Source: Bacteroidales bacterium (lineage in GTDB: Bacteria; Bacteroidota; Bacteroidia; Bacteroidales; F082). Taken from it: a DNA stretch of 26,976 nt. The stretch is taken from the NCBI GenBank assembly GCA_023229135.1, contig JALNZT010000048.1, forward strand, positions 1-26,976, given 5' to 3'. Position numbers and translations under genes: made by a program. A model generated the notes under the pieces. That model did not search any database. It saw nothing but the letters and a program-made list of their open reading frames with translations, and was not told where the DNA came from. This document shows, in pieces, positions 8,526 to 16,682 of the stretch (its first letter is position 1; every line of letters begins with the position of its first letter).

Positions 8526-8891
8526 ATGCAGAAAAATGTTTTCGGTGAAGAGTTGATAGCCTGTAGCACGAATCCTTTGACGGGCTTTTACCGCGACGGA
8601 AATTGTCATACCGGCGCAGATGACCAAGGACTACATACCGTTTGTGTAGTGGTAACGGATGATTTCCTTGCCTTTTCTAAAGCAGAAGGCAATGATCTAA
8701 CTACGCCAATACCTGCCTATAATTTTCCGGGATTAAAAGCCGGCGACCGCTGGTGTATATGCGTAAAGCGCTGGTTAGACGCCTATATAGCCGCACAAGC
8801 ACCAAAAGTTGTGCTGGAAGCTACCCATGAAAAAGCCTTGGATTTTGTGCCACTTAAGGAGCTTGTGAGGTATGCCTGGAAAAAACCTTGA
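8526..8891 (+). CDS. DUF2237 family protein
   Basis: 121 residues, the normal size for DUF2237. Seen features are NVFGEELIACSTNPLTGFYR near the start, then CHTGADDQGLHTVCVVVTDDFL, and PGLKAGDRWCICVKRW with its conserved Cys and Trp residues. The biochemical function is unknown. It is the first gene of a tight operon and overlaps the desaturase frame by 20 bases if that gene starts at 8872, so it is probably cotranscribed with carotenoid genes. Whether it takes part in pigment synthesis cannot be told from sequence. Confidence 0.85.
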   Translation: MQKNVFGEELIACSTNPLTGFYRDGNCHTGADDQGLHTVCVVVTDDFLAFSKAEGNDLTTPIPAYNFPGLKAGDRWCICVKRWLDAYIAAQAPKVVLEATHEKALDFVPLKELVRYAWKKP

Positions 8892-10392
8892 TGCCATGAT
8901 AACAACAAATTCAGCCGGCACAAAATCGGCCAGAGCCATTGTCATCGGTGCCGGAATAGCCGGAATAGCCAGTTCTATTCGGCTTCGCTTGAAAGGCTAT
9001 GAAGTATTAGCATTAGAGGCAAATTCTTATCCCGGAGGCAAACTTAGCGTTTTTGAACAAGATGGCTACCGCTTTGATGCGGGTCCATCTTTATTTACTA
9101 TGCCACAATACGTTGACGAGCTTTTTGCACTCGCCGGAAAAAACCCGAGAACTTATTTCAACTACATCAAAAAACCCGAAAGCTGTCGTTATTTTTGGGA
9201 CGATGGCGTGCATTTTACGGCATCGGCAGACCAAAATGAATTTGCTGATGAAGTAGAAAAGAAATTAGGTGTTCCAGCCAAAAAGGTAATTAAGAAACTG
9301 AAAAAGAGCAGAAAGATTTTTGAACTTGCAGGTCATATCTTTATGGAGAAACCACTCAACCGCAGCAAAACCTGGCTGTCAAAAGATGTAGCGAAATCTC
9401 TGCTAAACCTCCATAAGCTCAGTCTTTTTTCTACAATGCATCAGGCCAATGAAGCTGATTTGCAGAATCCTAAGCTGGTACAGCTCTTTGATCGTTACGC
9501 TACTTACAACGGTTCCGACCCGTATCGTGCGCCGGGTATTTTAAATATTATTCCACATTTAGAGCATGGAATAGGAACCTATTTACCCGAAAAAGGAATG
9601 TACGAAATTACCAGCAGCCTGGTGCAGCTTGCTGAAGATTTAGGGGTAGTATTTCAGCTCAATGAAAGGGTAGAGGAGATTTTGTTGCAAGGGCAAAAAG
9701 TTGCTGGCGTGCGCACCGACAAAAAAGTTTACCAAGCTGATTTAGTGCTCTCGAATATGGATGTAACGCCTACCTACCGCAAACTTTTGCCGAATGTTAA
9801 AGCCCCCGAAAAGAAACTGAGACAGGAAAGAAGCAGTTCGGCACTGATTTTTTATTGGGGAATTAAAAAGGAATTTGAACAACTCGGCTTGCACAATATC
9901 TTTTTCAGTAAAGATTACCACAAAGAGTTTGAGGACATTTTTCAAGGCGTTGTTCCAGCAGAAGATCCGACAGTTTATATCAATATTACGTCGAAAGATG
10001 TTCCTTCCGATGCACCGAACGGATGCGAAAACTGGTTTGTGATGGTGAATGTTCCCACGCATAAAAATCAGGATTGGGAAGCCTTGATTCCGCAATATAA
10101 AAAGCATATTATCAGCAAATTGAATCCCTTGTTCAAAGTGGATTTAATTGACTTGATCGAGACGGAAAATACACTTACACCGCTTGATATTCAAATAAAA
10201 ACCTCCTCGCAGGGCGGATCGCTTTACGGCACCAGCTCAAACAGTCGCTATGCAGCATTTTTGCGGCATGCCAACGATCACAAAGACATTGAAGGGCTAT
10301 TTTTTGCCGGTGGAAGTGTGCATCCCGGTGGTGGAATTCCGCTCTGCTTGCTATCGGCAAAAATTGTTTCAGAAATAATCCCGAATCCATGA
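8872..10392 (+). CDS. crtD: Carotenoid desaturase, probably 1-hydroxycarotenoid 3,4-desaturase (CrtD)
   Basis: 506 residues of the CrtI/CrtD FAD-dependent amine-oxidase-like family. The dinucleotide-binding motif GAGIAG is at residues 26-31, followed by LEANSYPGGKLSVFEQDGYR. The C-terminal FAD motif is GLFFAGGSVHPGGGIPL. FDAGPSLFTMP and the QLFDRYATYNGSDPYRAP region look more like CrtD than phytoene desaturase CrtI, which usually has FDxGPSWYWMP in this phylum. This part rests on memory of family sequences. CrtD introduces the 3,4 double bond into a 1-hydroxylated end group. The neighbouring CruF would supply that hydroxyl, which supports the call. The ATG at 8872 has AAGGAG ten bases upstream; the ATG at 8896 is the alternative start. 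Its stop overlaps the next start (ATGA). Confidence 0.82.
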   Translation: MPGKNLDAMITTNSAGTKSARAIVIGAGIAGIASSIRLRLKGYEVLALEANSYPGGKLSVFEQDGYRFDAGPSLFTMPQYVDELFALAGKNPRTYFNYIKKPESCRYFWDDGVHFTASADQNEFADEVEKKLGVPAKKVIKKLKKSRKIFELAGHIFMEKPLNRSKTWLSKDVAKSLLNLHKLSLFSTMHQANEADLQNPKLVQLFDRYATYNGSDPYRAPGILNIIPHLEHGIGTYLPEKGMYEITSSLVQLAEDLGVVFQLNERVEEILLQGQKVAGVRTDKKVYQADLVLSNMDVTPTYRKLLPNVKAPEKKLRQERSSSALIFYWGIKKEFEQLGLHNIFFSKDYHKEFEDIFQGVVPAEDPTVYINITSKDVPSDAPNGCENWFVMVNVPTHKNQDWEALIPQYKKHIISKLNPLFKVDLIDLIETENTLTPLDIQIKTSSQGGSLYGTSSNSRYAAFLRHANDHKDIEGLFFAGGSVHPGGGIPLCLLSAKIVSEIIPNP

Positions 10393-11042
10393 CATCATTC
10401 CTAAAAAACCGCTTTCAGCTTAGCTTGATACTGCTGATTATTGTTTATACGGTAGGTATCGTAAGTTTATTGCTCGGTGATGCCGAATCGCTGATGCTGC
10501 TTACACCTTACAATTTGCTTTTTGCCATCGGACTGCTGCTATATAATGCCGAAGGATTTGATAAAAAATATGGAATTTGGCTCTTGGTGGTGATACTGGC
10601 TGGCTTTTTTGTAGAAGTGCTGGGCATAAAAACCGGTCTAATTTTTGGCGATTACGCTTATGGCGAAGGCTTGGGCTGGAAATGGTTAGATGTGCCGCTA
10701 ATCATCGGCATGAACTGGGGTTATTTGGTGTTTGGAACGGCTGCCTTGCTGCATAAACACAATATTCCAAAAGCCTTAAAAGCCGCTATTGCTGCCACAC
10801 TCATGGTTTCTTACGACATATTTTTAGAGCCTGTTGCTGTGCGCTTCGACTTTTGGACCTGGGCCGGCGATACTATCCCGCTCCAAAATTATATCGCCTG
10901 GTGGGTTATCGCTTTTCTGATGCTTTTGGGTACCTTTACTTTCGTAAAAAACTTGCGTAACCGACTGGCAATCTATGTGCTTCTCATTCAAACCTTGTTT
11001 TTTATTCTTCTGATTTTTGATCAGCATTTATCTATCCGTTAA
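10389..11042 (+). CDS. cruF: CruF-type carotenoid 1',2'-hydratase (carotenoid biosynthesis membrane protein)
   Basis: 217 residues, largely hydrophobic with about seven membrane segments. Family signatures are the loop VLGIKTGLIFGDYAYGEGLG, VPLIIGMNWGYLVFG, YDIFLEPVAVRFDFWTW and IPLQNYIAWW. This is the PF04240 family that contains CruF and archaeal bisanhydrobacterioruberin hydratase. The enzyme adds water across the terminal 1',2' double bond of an acyclic carotenoid end. The gene overlaps the desaturase stop by four bases and is followed 10 bases later by the cyclase, so the three are clearly one transcription unit. Substrate identity (gamma-carotene, lycopene or other) is inferred from context. 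Confidence 0.88.
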   Translation: MTSFLKNRFQLSLILLIIVYTVGIVSLLLGDAESLMLLTPYNLLFAIGLLLYNAEGFDKKYGIWLLVVILAGFFVEVLGIKTGLIFGDYAYGEGLGWKWLDVPLIIGMNWGYLVFGTAALLHKHNIPKALKAAIAATLMVSYDIFLEPVAVRFDFWTWAGDTIPLQNYIAWWVIAFLMLLGTFTFVKNLRNRLAIYVLLIQTLFFILLIFDQHLSIR

Positions 11043-11052
11043 AAGAAATTTC

Positions 11053-11733
11053 ATGAATAACCTCTATCTTTATATTGATCTGCTGACTATTTCAGGGCCG
11101 TTTTTATTGAGCTTTGATAAGCGCGTGGCTTTTTATAAGCAATGGAAATACCTTTTTCCGGCTATTTTGTTGATGGCGGTGGTTTTTATTGCGAAAGATG
11201 TGATTTTTGCCGCCAGCGAAATTTGGGGTTTCAACGACACTTACCTTGTTGGTATCCGTATGCTGGGTCTCCCAATCGAGGAATGGTCATTTTTTCTGGT
11301 TGTCCCTTATGCCATCGTGTTTATTTACGCCTGTTTAGTTGTTTATGTCAAAAAGGACATCCTGGCAAGCATTCATCGCCCATTTTTTGTGGTGCTGAGC
11401 GTGCTGCTGATTGTAGTTGGTATGATCTATTACGACCGCCTTTACACCTCCGTGATATTTATTCTCACTGCACTTCTTCTCCTTTACAATGTGTACAAAA
11501 AGCAGCCCTGGCTCAGTTATTTTTTGTTGGCCTATTTGGTTTCGCTGATTCCATTTTTAATCGTGAATGGTGCGCTAACAGGCTATTTTACGCCTGAGCC
11601 TATTGTGTGGTACGACGATAGTCAAAACCTGGGAATCCGCATATTAACGATTCCTATCGAAGATTCGATTTACAGCCTGATGATGATGTTGATGACTGTT
11701 CAGCTGATGGAGTGGTTTAAAAAGAAGTATTGA
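11053..11733 (+). CDS. Lycopene cyclase, fused two-domain CrtYcd type
   Basis: 226 residues from the ATG at 11053. An upstream ATG at 11017 lies inside cruF and encodes only a shadow of its end. The membrane protein has two homologous halves. The first carries LVGIRMLGLPIEEWSFFLVV, the second NLGIRILTIPIEDSIYSLMM. These repeated IPIE(E/D) motifs define the heterodimeric-type lycopene cyclase domains (CrtYc and CrtYd), here joined in one chain as in archaea and many Bacteroidota. It would close one or both ends of lycopene to beta-ionone rings in the membrane. With CruF acting on the opposite end, a monocyclic product such as a gamma-carotene derivative is expected (inference). Last gene of the operon. 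Confidence 0.88.
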   Translation: MNNLYLYIDLLTISGPFLLSFDKRVAFYKQWKYLFPAILLMAVVFIAKDVIFAASEIWGFNDTYLVGIRMLGLPIEEWSFFLVVPYAIVFIYACLVVYVKKDILASIHRPFFVVLSVLLIVVGMIYYDRLYTSVIFILTALLLLYNVYKKQPWLSYFLLAYLVSLIPFLIVNGALTGYFTPEPIVWYDDSQNLGIRILTIPIEDSIYSLMMMLMTVQLMEWFKKKY

Positions 11734-12131
11734 GCTGCGCCAGGAATTTAAGTCTGAAAGGCAGCGGTTGTTCTTTTTAAAATCGTTTTTACTAATTTGT
11801 CAAAATACTGTTAAGTAATTCACGGTTTCATCTTGGTTTAAGATATTTTTCACAAAACTGCACGTCAATTCCCCTATAATCCTTAACTTAGCTCCCTTAA
11901 ACAGTCCAGGGGATTAGTGAAGGTTTTTTGAAGAAAATTTGTAGAAAACCCTGAAATCCTTACTGTAAAGTTAATTTCCAGACATGAAGTGGACATAGAC
12001 TTTTTTAGTTAAAGCTATTTCTTGCAATAGATTAAAAAAGTTTGTGATAAAGTGAAGTAATTCTCCCGCATGTTCAGGAATTTTAAATTTTGGGATTACT
12101 TCAGTAATAAATATTCACAAAATTAAAACAG
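11734..12131. other. Gene-free leader of scoAB with stacked hairpins
   Basis: No gene is seen in these 398 bases. Three inverted repeats stand out. AGGTTTT (11920-11926) can pair with the AAAACCCT region near 11946. ACTTTTTTA (11999-12007) pairs perfectly with TAAAAAAGT (12033-12041), with an inner CTATT/AATAG stem. GAAGTAATTC (12054-12063) pairs with GGATTACTTC (12093-12102) at 9 of 10 positions. TAACTTAG near 11884 is a weak -7 box candidate. The arrangement may be a structured leader for scoA. Confidence 0.4.
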
Positions 12132-12821
12132 ATGAATAAAGTAGTAAAAAACGCACAGGAAGCCATTGCAGGCATCACCGATAATATGACCGTGATGCTG
12201 GGAGGCTTTGGGCTTTGTGGCATTCCTGAAAATTGCATCAGCGCCTTGGTAAAAGCCAACGTAAAAGGCCTTACCTGTATTTCAAACAATGCCGGAGTGG
12301 ATGATTTTGGGTTAGGCTTATTGTTGAAAAAGCACCAAATCAAAAAGATGATTTCGTCTTATGTTGGCGAAAACGCCGAGTTTGAAAGGCAGCTTCTGAG
12401 TGGTGAGTTGGAGGTGGATCTTATTCCACAGGGTACGCTGGCCGAACGTTGTCGTGCTGGAGGAGCCGGGATTCCTGCCTTCTTTGTTCCGGCAGGTTAT
12501 GGCACCGAAGTGGCCGAAGGCAAAGAAGTTCGCGAGTTTAATGGCAAACCACACTTGCTCGAACATGCGCTTACAGCTGATTTTGCCATCGTGAAAGCCT
12601 GGAAGGGCGATACACACGGCAACCTGATATACAGGCATACCGCCAACAACTTTAACCAGCCCATGGCGATGGCCGGAAAAATTACCATTGCCGAAGTGGA
12701 GGAGCTGGTACCTGCCGGAGAGCTTGATCCCAATCAAATTCATACACCGGGAGTTTTTGTGCAACGTATCTTCAAGGCTGAAAATCTCGAGAAGCGTATC
12801 GAATTCACGACAACCCGTTAG
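12132..12821 (+). CDS. scoA: 3-oxoacid CoA-transferase subunit A
   Basis: 229 residues, the usual length. Subunit A of succinyl-CoA:3-ketoacid (or acetate/acetoacetate-type) CoA-transferase. It carries the family I glycine-rich signature MLGGFGLCGIPENCISAL at residues 21-38, then SNNAGVDDFGLGLLL, SYVGENAEFERQ, LIPQGTLAERCRAGGAGIPA and NLIYRHTANNFNQPMA. The enzyme moves CoA between acyl-CoA and a free acid and links acetoacetate or short fatty acids to acetyl-CoA metabolism in the cytoplasm. scoB begins 23 bases downstream. Exact acyl specificity cannot be read from sequence. The gene has an unusually structured upstream leader. Confidence 0.93.
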   Translation: MNKVVKNAQEAIAGITDNMTVMLGGFGLCGIPENCISALVKANVKGLTCISNNAGVDDFGLGLLLKKHQIKKMISSYVGENAEFERQLLSGELEVDLIPQGTLAERCRAGGAGIPAFFVPAGYGTEVAEGKEVREFNGKPHLLEHALTADFAIVKAWKGDTHGNLIYRHTANNFNQPMAMAGKITIAEVEELVPAGELDPNQIHTPGVFVQRIFKAENLEKRIEFTTTR

Positions 12822-12844
12822 TTTAACCTGAAAAAATTTATACA

Positions 12845-13501
12845 ATGGCTTTAGATAAAAATGGCATTGCCAAGCGCATTGCCCAGGAATTAAGAGATGG
12901 TTATTATGTTAATCTCGGCATCGGAATCCCTACTTTGGTGGCTAATTTCATCCCCGACGGGATGATGGTAACCCTTCAGTCTGAAAACGGACTACTGGGA
13001 ATCGGACCTTATCCGCTTCCTGAAGAAGTGGACGCCGACCTTATCAATGCCGGCAAGCAAACGGTTACTTATACCAAAGGCTCGGCATTTTTCGACTCCA
13101 GCACCAGCTTTGCCATGATTCGTGGTGGACATATCGACCTTACCGTTTTAGGCGCTTTCCAGGTTGCTGAAAATGGAGATATCGCCAGTTGGAAAATTCC
13201 CGAAAAATTGGTGAAAGGAATGGGTGGTGCCATGGATTTGGTGGCAGCAGCTAAAAATATCATCGTCGCAATGACGCATACTGACAGGGCAGGAAACAGT
13301 AAACTACTAAAATCCTGCGACCTTCCGCTAACAGGCGTTGGCTGCGTAAAACGTATAGTTACCGATCTGGCAGTGGTTGAAGTTACCGATAAAGGCTTTA
13401 AACTGATCGAAAGAGCACCTGGTGTTTCAGTAGAAGAAATCGTTGAAAAAACTGCTGCACCGCTAATCGTAGAAGGCGAAATAGCAGAGATGAAGTTTTA
13501 G
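12845..13501 (+). CDS. scoB: 3-oxoacid CoA-transferase subunit B
   Basis: 218 residues, full length. The catalytic glutamate sits in QSENGLLGIGP at about residues 50-60, which forms the glutamyl-CoA intermediate in family I transferases. Other signatures are YYVNLGIGIPTLV, GSAFFDSSTSFAMIRGGHID and LGAFQVAENGDIASW. It pairs with scoA to make the active heteromer. The gene is followed directly by a strong intrinsic terminator, so scoAB is a two-gene unit. Together with buk, 3 kb away on the other strand, it hints at butyrate or ketone-body turnover, but the two loci are not one operon. Confidence 0.94.
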   Translation: MALDKNGIAKRIAQELRDGYYVNLGIGIPTLVANFIPDGMMVTLQSENGLLGIGPYPLPEEVDADLINAGKQTVTYTKGSAFFDSSTSFAMIRGGHIDLTVLGAFQVAENGDIASWKIPEKLVKGMGGAMDLVAAAKNIIVAMTHTDRAGNSKLLKSCDLPLTGVGCVKRIVTDLAVVEVTDKGFKLIERAPGVSVEEIVEKTAAPLIVEGEIAEMKF

Positions 13502-13522
13502 TGCTTTCTGAAATAAAATAAG

Positions 13523-13558
13523 ACAGGATAAATCTGCGGGTTTATCCTGTATTTTTTT
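13523..13558 (+). terminator. Intrinsic terminator of scoAB
   Basis: ACAGGATAAA (13523-13532) pairs perfectly with TTTATCCTGT (13541-13550), with an 8-base loop. A run of seven T at 13552-13558 follows. Confidence 0.85.
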
Positions 13559-13620
13559 GACTTGAATCCGATATTATTTTGAAAATAGGCCTGAATCAAG
13601 CCTTTTTGAAGGCTAAGTCT

Positions 13621-13748
13621 CAGAACTTCTGACCTTTCGTGAACTATATTGTCGCACAAATAAAGTTTTTAAGGACAAATCGGGCTTTAGTATTGCCAAC
13701 ATTTTCCGTTATGGTGTCGAACCTACGGAGCTCTATTTTCGTGTTCTA
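13621..13748 (+). repeat. Dispersed repeat, copy B
   Basis: Full copy of the element seen inverted at 1-128, about 94 percent identical. The sequence just downstream (TTTCTACAAAGATTACGCC) has the look of a repeat-family tail. No coding capacity. Confidence 0.85.
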
Positions 13749-13826
13749 TATCCTTTTCTACAAAGATTACGCCTCTCTGAAGCTTGAAATGAAGTAAATA
13801 CACAAAACATTCACCAAAAAACCAAA

Positions 13827-13892
13827 GCCCAGCTCACAACGGGTCAGGAGCGGAGGCCTTGTGTGTGCGGCGGGCGTGCGCTCGGTCTGGGC
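13827..13892 (+). other. GC-rich foldable block, possible structured RNA
   Basis: A sharp GC-rich island in an AT-rich gap. GCCCAG (13827-13832) pairs with CTGGGC (13887-13892) as a closing stem, and CACAA (13835-13839) pairs with TTGTG (13859-13863) inside. No known RNA family was recognised; it is not a tRNA. Confidence 0.35.
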
Positions 13893-13896
13893 GATG

Positions 13897-14058
13897 AAAA
13901 ACAGCAGGAAAACATGCAAGGCAGCCCAAAAGGCTGTTAGTATAATGCAATGCCCACAAAAAGTTTGAATAGAAACTTAATACCCGAAAATATTTTCAAA
14001 GCACAGCATATAAAGGCATTGCGTTATACCCAACCTTGCATAGTTTTCCGCTGTTTTT
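13897..14058. repeat. Long imperfect palindrome
   Basis: AAAAACAGC (13897-13905) pairs with GCTGTTTTT (14050-14058). GGAAAACATGCAAGG (13907-13921) pairs with CCTTGCATAGTTTTCC (14034-14049) with one bulge. TATAATGCAATGCC (13941-13954) pairs with GGCATTGCGTTATA (14015-14028) with one mismatch. The left arm holds an additional hairpin, CAGCC/GGCTG, at 13922-13936. The central loop holds an AAGTTT/AAACTT hairpin and the palindrome GAAAATATTTTC. It resembles a MITE, a folded recombination site or a structured RNA. Confidence 0.65.
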
Positions 14059-14267
14059 TAGCGCGTGGGAGGATAGCTTCGCACACACTTGATTTTTGCT
14101 AGCTTTTCATCAAGGAAAAGCGAAATAAAATCTTCAGCAAGACCTGCTAACTTTTTTATCAACGACAATTGTATTTTACGAACAAAAACTGTTAGCAAAC
14201 TGATTATCTGACTATGGGTCAGGATATCTGAGTCTATTGAAAAAAGAAAATTAGTTGAGCTAAAACT

Positions 14268-16682
14268 CTACTGTTTCGCTTGGATATTTACCACTTCTCC
14301 TGACCGGATGTCGAACCAGAAAATCAAGCCGTCATCGGTCTGTCTGCTGTGGAGATCTTTTCCGGTAATTTCAACTTTTTTCGCCGAAGTGATAAAACTA
14401 AGTCCTTCGATGGGCTGATTGCCATTGTGCGTAATGGTGATGGAGTTGTTGAGATTAATTTTGTAATCTATTTGCTGTACTTGTTCGTGGTAATTTAACA
14501 ATTGTTGGATGGTTGCCGGCAAGAGCTGTCCACTTTTATGCAGACTGTCGATACGGGCCAAAGCCTGATTAAAGCCTGTCTCGGCAACTATTTTGCCTTC
14601 GTCATCAAAGCGCCAATAGCCTTTGGTTTCATTTACCCAGGCGGGATACACATGGGCGATATGAATGTTATTGTAGTGAATAATTCGTGCCAGACGCTCG
14701 TTGTTGAAGTAGTAATTCCAGAGACCTTCGTGTGGTACTTCAAGGGTGCCACTGGTGCGCCAAAGCCAAGCATCCGTGTCAGGAATTTTCGCAAAATCCC
14801 GTTCCGGAAAGGCATCGCTGAAACCGGGATAGGGTTGCATCAACTGACCATCAAAGTTCCAGGGTGCAAATGGATTGACCTCTTCAAAAAAGGGATTCCA
14901 GAAATAGCGAACACCTTGCTTTTTACCGTGTTTTAGCACAGCAAATTTACCGCTTTTGTTCAGGCCGTCGCAAACGATATTTTCGCGGTTGTTGTTGGCT
15001 GAGTTGTTGTATCCATGGTCTATCCAGCTTGGCGAGCCAAAATGCTGACTCATATATTCCAGCGCGATTTTCAGGTTTTTTCGGGTGGTGGTAAACTGTT
15101 CCGGTGTGTGCAGGCAAATTTCATAGCCTTTGTGATACAGCTGAAGCAGAAAATCTTCAAAATATGGCGTTTCGCTTATGCTTGCATGAGGTTCCAGAAA
15201 AAGGCTGTCGCTGATGGCGGCATTGGATACTCCGTCGGGATTATTGTAGAAAACACTTTTGGTAAGGGGGATATCATAAAACACAAAACCTCCCACAGCA
15301 CTGTCGGCATTTGTGATGTTTTCGTGGCCAAAATTCACTGCGCGTTGTGTTCGGATATTTGTCCAGTCGGCATGTTCCGTGAAAACGATAGCAGCATTAA
15401 AACCTGATGGAATGGGCATTAGTCGGGGTAGGAAAGTCGGTTCAAAACCGGCTAAGAAATCAAAACTTCCGCTGATCTTAGTACTCGATTTGAGTTTTTG
15501 CGCTGAACGGTCCAAATAATAATCGCTGGTGTCATCGCGCAGCGGATAATGAATTATCGGATGGTCGGCAGCATAATCTATGTTTAGAAAAACGGCATTC
15601 ATCCGCTGGCTATATTGCAGCGACGATAATTTCAAAGCCGGATAAACTCCTGCTGCACGCTGGTTTTGGCCTGTCAGGAATCCTTGCTGATCTAAATAGT
15701 ACGCATTTTGGAAATGAATAGAATCAATATGCCGGTTTTTTCGGAAAACGTAACTTAGGCTGTCCTCAAAGCCAATCACCAAAGTTTGTCGTTCCAAGCG
15801 CCCATTCTTGCGAAAACGACTTTGCAGTTCCATGTTTAGTTGTGGATTTTTCCAGTCGAAATTAATCCGAATTTTGTTGCGGCTCAGGGCATTTTTACTT
15901 ACCAAAACAATTTGTTTTTTATTGCCGTTGTCTTTTATTTGCCGCAGTTTCCATTGTTGCGACTGGCTTTCTTTCAATTCATTTTTGTGCTGTAATGCTG
16001 TATAAACAGACCAATTTTTGGTAAGTAATTTACCGCGCTGATCAGCCAACATCAATGAGCCGGATTTCGGGAAAAGTAGCAATTCAAAATACCTGTTTTG
16101 TGCCAGCACTTTAGGCGATCCTTCATTTTCGTGAAAGACGATAGATTCAGGAAGATAATCCGGGATAATCGCCGTGCTAAAGTTGTGACTGATCTGGTCG
16201 GTGGAGATATTAATTTTAGATGGATTCCAAAGATAGGTTTTTAGCGTGCTATTTTGCAGCAGATCAGCGGGAAGGCTAAGGCTGTCAGCAAAATAAAACC
16301 ATTTGCTAACGGCGTCGTAACTGGACGAAATATCAAAAGCATACCACAAAAGCGGTTGCTCATTTCTGTTTATCGTCAGCACATATAAAACCTTTTCAGC
16401 GGGCTGATCAAAACGCAGCCAGCCACTTAGCTTAAAGGCTATGGAATGGTGTGAATTCAGGATTTCGCGGCTATCGAGCTGAAAACCAAATCCAAACTCC
16501 TGATTCGCTGTAGTCAAATTGTAGGCATCACCTTGATAAGCGGTGCTGTCGGACACAATTGTAGTATTCAGCCAAAAGGTTTGATTTTGGTTGGCTTCAA
16601 AGCTGTTTTCAAAATGTTGTGCTATTGAAAAAACGGGAAGGAATAGCAGCAGGCGCAACAATATGTTACGCAGTTTAGGCAT
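14268..16682 (-). CDS. Large secreted protein, possible polysaccharide-deacetylase-like fold
   Basis: 804 residues from the ATG at 16682; the longer TTG start lies inside buk and is not credible. MPKLRNILLRLLLFLPVFSIAQ is a signal peptide. Residues 20-400 look beta-rich, with jelly-roll-like segments. Residues about 428-600 contain AAIVFTEHADWT (431-442), YEICLHTPEQ (520-529) and WIDHGYNN (553-560). Their order recalls the motif order of NodB-type deacetylases (an acidic/His metal site, then His motifs), but the canonical TFDDG is absent. I therefore call the fold tentatively and assign no activity. A cell-surface or periplasmic glycan role would be consistent. The start overlaps the buk stop by eight bases, so the two are translationally coupled. 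No T9SS tail is seen. Confidence 0.7.
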   Translation of the reverse strand: MPKLRNILLRLLLFLPVFSIAQHFENSFEANQNQTFWLNTTIVSDSTAYQGDAYNLTTANQEFGFGFQLDSREILNSHHSIAFKLSGWLRFDQPAEKVLYVLTINRNEQPLLWYAFDISSSYDAVSKWFYFADSLSLPADLLQNSTLKTYLWNPSKINISTDQISHNFSTAIIPDYLPESIVFHENEGSPKVLAQNRYFELLLFPKSGSLMLADQRGKLLTKNWSVYTALQHKNELKESQSQQWKLRQIKDNGNKKQIVLVSKNALSRNKIRINFDWKNPQLNMELQSRFRKNGRLERQTLVIGFEDSLSYVFRKNRHIDSIHFQNAYYLDQQGFLTGQNQRAAGVYPALKLSSLQYSQRMNAVFLNIDYAADHPIIHYPLRDDTSDYYLDRSAQKLKSSTKISGSFDFLAGFEPTFLPRLMPIPSGFNAAIVFTEHADWTNIRTQRAVNFGHENITNADSAVGGFVFYDIPLTKSVFYNNPDGVSNAAISDSLFLEPHASISETPYFEDFLLQLYHKGYEICLHTPEQFTTTRKNLKIALEYMSQHFGSPSWIDHGYNNSANNNRENIVCDGLNKSGKFAVLKHGKKQGVRYFWNPFFEEVNPFAPWNFDGQLMQPYPGFSDAFPERDFAKIPDTDAWLWRTSGTLEVPHEGLWNYYFNNERLARIIHYNNIHIAHVYPAWVNETKGYWRFDDEGKIVAETGFNQALARIDSLHKSGQLLPATIQQLLNYHEQVQQIDYKINLNNSITITHNGNQPIEGLSFITSAKKVEITGKDLHSRQTDDGLIFWFDIRSGEVVNIQAKQ

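Noticed and set aside
11142..11597. 151-codon frame overlapping the lycopene cyclase
   Set aside because: It lies in another frame of the same strand inside a clearly conserved membrane protein.
13827..13892. tRNA gene in the GC-rich block
   Set aside because: No cloverleaf with a T-loop GTTCRA motif or 7-bp acceptor stem could be drawn.
13941..14028. Integron attC site
   Set aside because: The paired ends lack the RYYYAAC/GTTRRRY signature, no integrase gene is present and no cassette array is seen. Kept only as a speculative comparison.
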